Shown here piece by piece: positions 56,637-64,000 of a stretch of 64,000 nucleotides of DNA (position 1 is its first letter; each line of letters starts with the position of its first letter). The stretch lies in assembly GCA_963693365.1 (NCBI GenBank), contig CAVNZM010000004.1, forward strand, positions 14,446,001-14,510,000, read 5' to 3'. This stretch comes from Amoebidium appalachense (taxonomy: Eukaryota; Ichthyosporea). Under the pieces are notes generated by a model. That model saw only the letters and a program-made list of their open reading frames with translations. It was not told the origin of the DNA and did no database searches. Both the position numbers and the translations under genes were made by a program.

Positions 56637-59146
56637 TCACTTGAGGGGGGCACCGCGGCCACGGTCCACGGCGTGGTTGTAGATCTTAATGGCCAGGCGC
56701 TGCTCCTGCGGCGTGTGGGCACGGCCGCAGCTGGGGTTGTGGCACTTGGGCCCAAACGTGCAGCGGATTGTGGCCAGGTGCAGCCGCGTGTAGCGGTCCT
56801 TCTCGGCCTCGCCGTGCGCAAACCCGCAGGCCTTGCTGTAGCGGCACTTCTGCCCGTCCACCACCCGCTTGCACATGGCCGTCTTGTAGCGCACCGGCGA
56901 CTCCTGCCAGTCCGAGCTCTCTCCTGCAGGGTGGGTCACCGTTAGAAAAGGTGTGTGGCTGTTGTTATAAAATGGTGGGGTAAGGGAAATGTATCAGTGA
57001 GGTATACTTGACATTCAAAAGTGATCTCAGAAGAGAGAGAAAAAGAACCCAAAAAAAGGAAAAAAGGAGAAGAAGAGGAAGTAGCTTCGTTTCGATAGGG
57101 AGAAAAACTGCCAAAGGATGGGTGGGGTTAGGTGGGACTGACCTGGGCAGGGGCCGTTGAGGTCGAGGCTGGCCATGACGCTGACCACGTCGTGCTTGAG
57201 GTCGTATGCGCCGTAGGGCGGGTAACGGGGTGACCCCAGCAGGTCCGCACCCACAGCCCGGCGGTGGTCACCACCCTCCAGACTGGACGTGCGCGAGGCC
57301 CGGGTGGACAGCGGGGGGGAGGGGCTGGTGGGGGTGAGGGTGCCGGGCGAGTCGAGCGAGTGGTTGGAGGACAGGGCGTGGGAGTGGCTGGGTGAGCCGG
57401 GGTGGGAGTAGCGCACAAAGCTGGGCAGCGTGGGGTAGGACGACGAGCCCTGCAGGCTGACCGGGCCACCGGGCGGTCCAAAGGCAGCCACCCGCCGGGT
57501 GTGCTCGTCGCACTGCGCAGACGACATGGTTGGCCCTGCAGTGCCGGGGGCAAACGGCCACGTGTTGCGACCACCAAACAGCGAATATGTGCTGGGAGGA
57601 GGGGAAGGGTCAGTGTGGAACACAGTGCGAAGCAAAACACATACTGCTGTAAGACCAAATTAGGGTGACATATTTACAAGGCACCGTGCCATGGCAGAAA
57701 AATTAACACAGCGTCCAAATGATAAATTCAATCGCTAGATGGGGAGCAAAGCACACACCTTGGGCCCTCGGGCTGGTAGGTGCGCACGGGAGGAGGAGAC
57801 TCGACGCTGTCAGCCGAGAGGGGCGGGGAGGTGATGTAGTAGTCGGGCAGGCAGTGCAGCTCGGCTGCGGGGGCGGCGTGCAGGCGGGTGCTTGTGGACA
57901 TCACCTCGTGCACGTCCTCAAACAGCTCCCGCAGGCGCTGCAGCGCCGTCAGCAGCCGGTCCAGCTGCCGGGGCCCGGGGGGCTCGCCGGCCAGGTCCTC
58001 GCCGGCACGGCGCAGCTGCCACATGTTGTCGGTCACGTGGGGGGGCAGGTAGCGCTCCAGGTCCTTGACCCGCAGAGCAAAGTCGGCCGGCATCGTGTCC
58101 AGCGGCAGCTCGTGCAGCACGGCCAGCCGGCACCACAGCAGGTCCACTATGGGCTCCAGCAGGTCCCGCGTGGCCAGCGTCAACATGGCCCGGTACTGCT
58201 CGGCCGTGGACGTGGCCAGCACCTGCACGTGCAGAGTCAGTATCCGTGCACGAGGGACAGTTAGGGGGCTAGTAGTGTGCAGCACGGGGCAAGGGAGAAG
58301 TTCGCATCAAGACGCACACATAGTTGTTGAGAAGGTATAACACACTAAGCTACTGTAGTATGTTCCTGTAATCGTTAATAGCTGTGGAAAATCCAACAAA
58401 ACCGAACAACGGTAGAACAACGTTACGGAGAGTGAGTACCTCGGGATGCTTTGCCTTCAAACAAGAACATGTTAAACCTTGAGAGTCGTTAGAAATTTGA
58501 ATAAGTAGCATTGCTAGACTTCTTGGATTTTTCTTTTCCAAATGCTACACGGCAATAATGCACCACGACTGAACTTCAAAAGGACAGGAATGCAAGAGAA
58601 CACGTGAACATGGGCGTGCCATGCGTAGCACAACACGTCCAACAACTTTCGTGCCCTCCATATCCAAGGCAAATAAACAAGGTGCATACCAGAAGAGACT
58701 TGGTCTATATTCATCAAAGGCATAGGTCAAACAGTTGGGCATATCACGGCACGTTCAACTAAGCTTATTCCCAAGTGTAACACGAGGAAACAAATTTTCA
58801 AACACAAATAGAATGTAAACGTGTTATCACAGCACACAGCATAAATATACAAATGCAGTTGCACACAGCTTGAAGAATCAAAAAAAGCCTTCGTTAGCAG
58901 AACCCGTGCAGCTTGGAGTATTGTTAGTGTCTTGAGTCCAGACAAGCACCACGTGCACACCTACAGGCACACCCTTACCTTCCTATTGCAGAAGGAGTGA
59001 AGAACCTCGAGTGCGCGCGTCACGTCGTGCATGCCATAAAGGCAGGGTGGGGGGGTAAGCAGCGCACAGTAGCTCTCGACGGCATACGCCGTCTTGACGG
59101 GCGACACTGAAGACCGCACCACATTGTGCAGGTTTGTGCACAGCAT
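56637..59146 (-). CDS. CCCH zinc-finger protein with a helical N-terminal region
   Basis: There are four exons (5' to 3'): 58979-59146, 57759-58222, 57143-57591 and 56637-56923, summing to 1368 nt, 455 residues and TGA; phases 0, 2, 1 agree. The ATG at 59144-59146 is preceded two codons upstream by an in-frame TGA, so it is the first possible start. Residues 1-180 look alpha-helical and Leu-rich (LLEPIVDLLWCRLAVLHELP). Residues 190-360 are Ser/Pro/Gly-rich. The C-terminus has two CCCH fingers: C378-x8-C387-x5-C393-x3-H397 and C415-x5-C421-x4-C426-x3-H430, separated by 17 residues. Fingers of this kind usually bind RNA and act in mRNA turnover or processing. The N-terminal region matches no family I recognise. 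Confidence 0.9.
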
Positions 59147-61544
59147 TTTTCAGTTTAGCCCAGTGTGCTTGTTCGTTCTGTCTGAGGCTCTGGTCTTGTG
59201 CGACGATGGCACCTAGCGTGTATGCGACTATACAACAAGCATTGTGTTCCTGCAACATGCGCGCTACTCTAGGCACACACCATATTCTACGCGTTGCGTT
59301 CACAGCACAGGCTAAAAGGATAAACCAACGGTGCGAAAAAGAGAGGGACGCTGGAGACGGGATTGTTATTCGCTGCACGCTGTCTGGACCCAACTTGACG
59401 TGGCCCGTCATCTCATGCTCGCCACAGTCACTGCCCCGCCATTATCTACGCGTGGCCTGAAGCCAATCAAACAACTTATCTCTAACTGCAAGATAAAACT
59501 GGAATGGCACCGTATATCCGTAAGACAGCCTTCGAATGTCTTCAAATAGTAGTTCTTGAATAAAGAACGGACAATGTTTCATATTAGATCTTTATACATA
59601 AGCCAATTAATTTTATGTTATTACGCTTGTCAATAACCAACAAGAGTGCGTTTCCCTGTTATTGAATCCCCCAGGAGATGATAATGACCGTTGCCGGCCT
59701 TCATCAGTTGTCCGAGGCTGGGCTGGAATGCGCCAATTAGCGGAAGGCCCTGAAATAGTGATTTGTACATTCCAGAGACAAATGCCTTCGCCCTGGAACA
59801 TAAAATAGCCAATTAGAGGCCCATAATTGTCGAATGCCGTCTTGTAATTGGTTTCCTGTCACGCATGCCGATGGTAAAGAGTAGCTAACTAACTGCAGTT
59901 CATAGAGTCAATTTTCATTGGCTTTCATTAATTTGTCCCGATATGGTGCAATGACGAAAATGTGCAAGGAAATCCGAGGGTGACCTCACGTCCTAAAAAA
60001 GTTTCTAAAACATGCAAAACGGTGTTAATTCGTTGATATTAGAAATTTTGGTGTTATTTTTGTATCCAAAATCAATATGAATACTCAATTTTAAGAGATA
60101 ATCAAGGCCAATGGTGGTTGTCAAGAAACTGGGCTAAGCACCGTCCACCTTGGAAGTTAAACCAGTGAACCAATCATATCTCATGGTCAATTTTTTGATA
60201 ACCAAGAATTCAATGCAGCCAATCATCATGGACCACTCTAACCGCAATTTGCCGGAACTCTATCTGCTTGTGCCATGGCCCGTGGACTGAGTGTCACAGA
60301 CCCATCTCGTTATGTATTCTCGTTTCTAAATCTATACCTAACTTCAACAGACTTGTCTTTGATACAATACACACATAATTATTATCTGCACAATGTGCGT
60401 TGTGATCAAGAGGGGCCGGCAGTGGCTCGGAGCCACCAGCAGCTGGCAGCAATCTGCGCATGCACTGAGCCACATGTCATGATCAGCGTGGGCCGCATGC
60501 AACAGCTGCCGCATGCTTGACTCAGAGGCGCTGCGCCCAGATCTCTTTCAATCGACGAGAAAATACATGTGATATACCTCTGTACGCAAGCCTTGGGGTT
60601 TTATATCTGCTGATTCTAATGAAGTGCTTTCTCAGCATATGTCCAGCGCACGCATGAAGTATACTTGTCCTGCATAAGTGGTCCACATGGGCTGCTCACT
60701 ATTGGCAAAATATCACCGTTGCCACTTCGCATAGAAGTCGCCATATTTGACTGATAGCGTATTAGATGGCTGTGACTTTAAGCCAATGAAAATCCTAGTT
60801 ACAAGGTTTGTTAATATTTCCGGGCAGCAGCCCGGTAATTTTATCGCCACATTACTGCTTGGCCAATCACAGGCCTGCTGCTAAGGGAGTCATGTGGGAG
60901 TGGCCCCGAACTTACGCACATGTGCACACATGTGCGGAAACGTGCACACACGGCGAGGATGCGTGCCAAAAACACGTGTGTGCTTGCAAAGCCTGTGAGT
61001 GCTGCAACGAGCCTCCCTAGAATTCCACAGCCAGCTCGTGCACGTTCGCATTCGTGGATGGGTATGATATAATGTGTATGTGTGGGCCTACGTATGTAGC
61101 CATGCATGCAATGACAATGACTCATGGTCATGTGCACGTGACATTTAGGGGCTTGGCCAGCTGAATTGCTCTAGTGCGCACATGGCAGTGATGATGGCAA
61201 TGGCATATGGTGCATGCAATTGTTATATGCATGATGGGCGTAGTACATCAACACATAACTAGTATTATTACTAATGCGATGCATCTATGTTTGATGGGAC
61301 AGGATTCACTAAATAGGCCCCCCGAGGAATCGGGAGGGTGGGCAACGGGTTTGTTTCAGTATTTAATAATATGGCATCGACTCGGAAGAACGACTTCGTT
61401 TTCCCTCAAACGTGCACAGATCCACCTTGAGCTGTGGCTATTCCAGATGCACGTGGATGGACTACACCTGTACCTGTAGGAGTGTTTGTTACGGTAGCTG
61501 GCCAAACCAGGCCTGACTCGTAGACAATTGCAGAACACACATGT

Positions 61545-61592
<48 letters not shown>

Positions 61593-61914
61593 GCACACAC
61601 ACACACGCTGCAACGGTGCTGATTAAGAGTTCAAATTAATCAGTACACTGCAAAAATTATCAGTGCGTGTGTGGCAAGGAGGCTCTGCAACTGTGTGCAC
61701 AGTGTGTGTATGGATGTGTGTGTGTTTGATGTTGCGTGCGTGGCTTGAATCTGAGCATCATACGGTGTGTGGCAGTGTGTGCATGTGCGCATGTGCGTAG
61801 GTGTGTAGAAGCGGATTTGTGCCGCACGTGTGTCTGTGCTTGTGTGTGTGTATGTGTGGCCCGACGGTGTGTCTGTGTGTGTGTACACATGTGTGTGTGT
61901 GTGTGGCCCGACGA

Positions 61915-61916
<2 letters not shown>

Positions 61917-61981
<65 letters not shown>
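61917..61981. repeat. (GT)n microsatellite
   Basis: This is a pure GT tract in the right-hand spacer. Confidence 0.95.
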
Positions 61982-61983
<2 letters not shown>

Positions 61984-62289
61984 GATATAACCATGTTTAC
62001 AGTGTGTGCGCCCGCGCATGCGTGCGTGCTTGCGTGTAAGCAGTGCGCGAATTTATGCCGAGCTAATAAATGAATTTTATTGTTTTTTTTGAGTTTGAGA
62101 AGGAGGGGTGGGCACTAGTAGTAAATCATTGAGAGTCCCCCCTGGTAATCCTCCTCCCCCCTCCCCTCCCCCTCCAAAATCTGATCGCCGGGGTGGTGGG
62201 TTCCCCCTTCCCCCCCCCCCCCCCCCCCCCCCCCCGTGCCGCCGCCGGGGGAAGGGGCGGAACCTCATCTTTGGTGTGGTGGTCCCCCC

Positions 62290-62320
<31 letters not shown>

Positions 62321-62357
62321 ACACACACACACCCCTCCCCCCTCCCCCCGCCCCCAG

Positions 62358-62430
62358 TACGGGAAGTCCAACGGCTCCCTGCTGGCCGCGGCTGCGCACC
62401 TCTCTTTAGATGTTTCTCGGAGGCTCCCTC
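62358..62430 (+). other. Possible orphan exon
   Basis: After a C-rich tract ending CCCCCAG there is a codon-like stretch reading YGKSNGSLLAAAAHLSLD and then RRLPP before C/T-rich sequence resumes. The acceptor is of the type used by real exons here, and composition differs from its surroundings. There is no clear donor and no partner exon, so it may be noise or the edge of a gene I cannot follow. Confidence 0.2.
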
Positions 62431-63361
62431 CCCTCCCCTCCCCTCCCCCGCCCCCCTCCGCCCCCCCCTCCCCCCACGCCCCTCCCCCCTCCCCCCCCCC
62501 CCCCCCCCTCCCCCCCCCCCCCCCCCCCCCCTCTCTCAGTAGTGGATGATCACCAACACTAAGTTACCTTTTCCCTTCGTTTTGACCAGCTCTTCGAAAT
62601 TTGATTAGGCCCTGGGAGGGCTACTATATTAGACACAACATGTGTGGCTTGTGTGCCATGTGCGCAAAATGTATGTATATACTACATTCACTGCTGATCA
62701 CTGTAGTGGCCTGACAATGTGTGAGTTAACGTCGTGCTACGTGCACATGTTCAAGTTGTGTGAATGGAATGTGCAAGAAGAATGAGCGGAATCACATGGC
62801 ATTTTACTTGTGTGCCAGAGGAGAGGGTGTGTGTACATGTGTGTGTCACGGTGCATGTGTCTGTCTGTGTGTTTGTCTCTTTGTGTGTGACATGTATGTG
62901 TGTGCTTCCACTGTGCCTTCCGTGGTATATGTATTTGTATTTGATACGTGTGGGTGTGTGTTTCAGTTGTTGGTTATGATGATGGAAGGATGACGGCGCA
63001 TGACGCATGGATGATTTGCGCCAGAGATATTACAGGGAGGGGAAGGGGGGAAGGGGGGGGGAGGGGGGTAAGGGGAATCAGAAAGAGAGAAAAAGAGGAA
63101 TTTGGAATTATTATATGTCCCACGCGTATGCGTGCGTCATTATGCGCCACCATATAGATTACCGTATGATATTACCCTGCGCCAGACTGTGAGCGTTAGT
63201 GAGAGTGCGCGCGCGGCTGCATGCGTGCCTGCGTAGCATGTACAGGGGATCCTTTTTTTTTCCCTCCTGGCTGGCTGTTTCAGTGTGTGTGCGTTTTTCT
63301 GTGTTGTATCTGTGTTTGTATGACGGTGTGTGTGCGCGAGCTCGCAATGCATGTGTGCGTA

Positions 63362-63395
<34 letters not shown>

Positions 63396-63758
63396 CTATA
63401 TATACTATATATATTTATGGGTGTGTGTGCTTTTGTGGAGGGAGGAGGGGGGGGGGAGGGGGGGGAGGGGGGAGGATGCCTAGTGTAAGCAGGTCACAGA
63501 GCCTGACAATATTAGATACCGTAGTGTGATGGTTATTGGATATGGAGAAGTGCCCGGCCCAACTGATCACCTGCGTGGTTTCAAGCTGATGTCCAATATC
63601 TACAGAGTATTATCTAAGTCATTTTTTGGGTGGGCCCTCTGGGTGCTGGTGGCCCCGATCCCCCCCCCCCCCCCCCCCCCCTCCACCTCCTTCTCCCCCC
63701 TCCCCCCCCCCCCCCCTCCCCCCCCCTCCCCCCAACAACCCCTTTTAAAGGGTGGTGG

Positions 63759-63809
<51 letters not shown>

Positions 63810-64000
63810 ATGTACAGCTACCGCAGGGCCTTCCCATTTCATGAAAATCAAAACAGACCAACGTGGCCGTAAATCGTGACTACGGTACTGAAGTCGAAAA
63901 GACGATTATGGTGTGCCCGGAGGGTGCATGAAGGTGGTGGGACCGGGTGAAGAAGGGAGCGATCGATCTTGTGTGATGAATTGACAAGCCGGTAGATCTA

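Larger units (their letters stand above)
59147..64000. other. Spacer, no gene established
   Basis: The stretch 59150-61490 is mostly unique and AT-richer, with many CCAAT/ATTGG pentamers. Microsatellites follow: (CA)n 61540-61587, (GT)n 61917-61981, poly-C 62209-62234 and 62284-62306, C/T-rich 62425-62531, (AT)n 63362-63394, and poly-C at 63660-63680 and 63761-63807. One short stretch (62358-62430) resembles an exon. Confidence 0.6.

Noticed and set aside
57719-58264. A 181-codon plus-strand frame, rich in Gln, Gly and His
   Set aside because: It is antisense to exon 2 of the CCCH gene; its Gln richness reflects CTG codons on the other strand.

Overview
This is nuclear DNA from an intron-rich eukaryote, most likely a unicellular one. 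Ten protein-coding genes can be read. Six are split by GT-AG introns into 3 to 13 exons, a seventh has four exons, and three are intronless. The proteins are typically eukaryotic (SmD2, a WDR5-like COMPASS subunit, a UBE2Z-like E2, an alkaline ceramidase, a CCCH zinc-finger protein, an ankyrin-PX protein). TAA, TAG and TGA all serve as stops, so the standard code fits. Exons are GC-rich. Introns and spacers are packed with (GT)n/(CA)n, (CT)n, homopolymers of C or G up to about 80 nt, and minisatellites. I cannot place the lineage; a free-living protist with many introns is only a guess.

Layout: 1-4541 is repeat-rich spacer; ankyrin-PX gene 4542-6854 (+); tandem-UBC E2 gene 7994-15218 (-); SAM methyltransferase 17338-18153 (-); spacer with two unusual short-repeat fields 18154-22167; a 12-exon DUF4874/DUF4832-like glycosidase-fold gene 22168-31117 (-); spacer; a small protein with a possible PP1-docking motif 33208-33777 (-); alkaline ceramidase 35566-36291 (-); SmD2 36806-39442 (+); WDR5-like gene 40400-49500 (-); ACP6/PXYLP1-like histidine phosphatase 49992-54426 (+); CCCH protein 56637-59146 (-); then about 4.9 kb with no convincing gene. 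Two divergent pairs (ceramidase/SmD2 and WDR5/phosphatase) share spacers of about 0.5 kb. The second carries a perfect CRE palindrome.

Exon chains were built by hand from splice consensus and phase. In every chain the summed coding length is a multiple of three and the protein is continuous. The one weak join is between exons 5 and 6 of the E2 gene.

The most striking observation is that several intronic and 3'-flanking minisatellites repeat the adjacent exon edge itself: acceptor plus first exon bases (27.40-27.86 kb), donor plus last exon bases (24.73-25.02 and 12.82-13.31 kb), acceptor-proximal intron (41.26-41.5 kb), or the stop-codon region (7.68-8.0 and 21.9-22.17 kb). Many other splice sites run directly into (CA)n, (GT)n, (GTGC)n or poly-C. 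This suggests that introns here grow by tandem duplication seeded at exon boundaries. The other main novelty is the fusion of a complete UBE2Z-like E2 with a second UBC domain lacking the cysteine.
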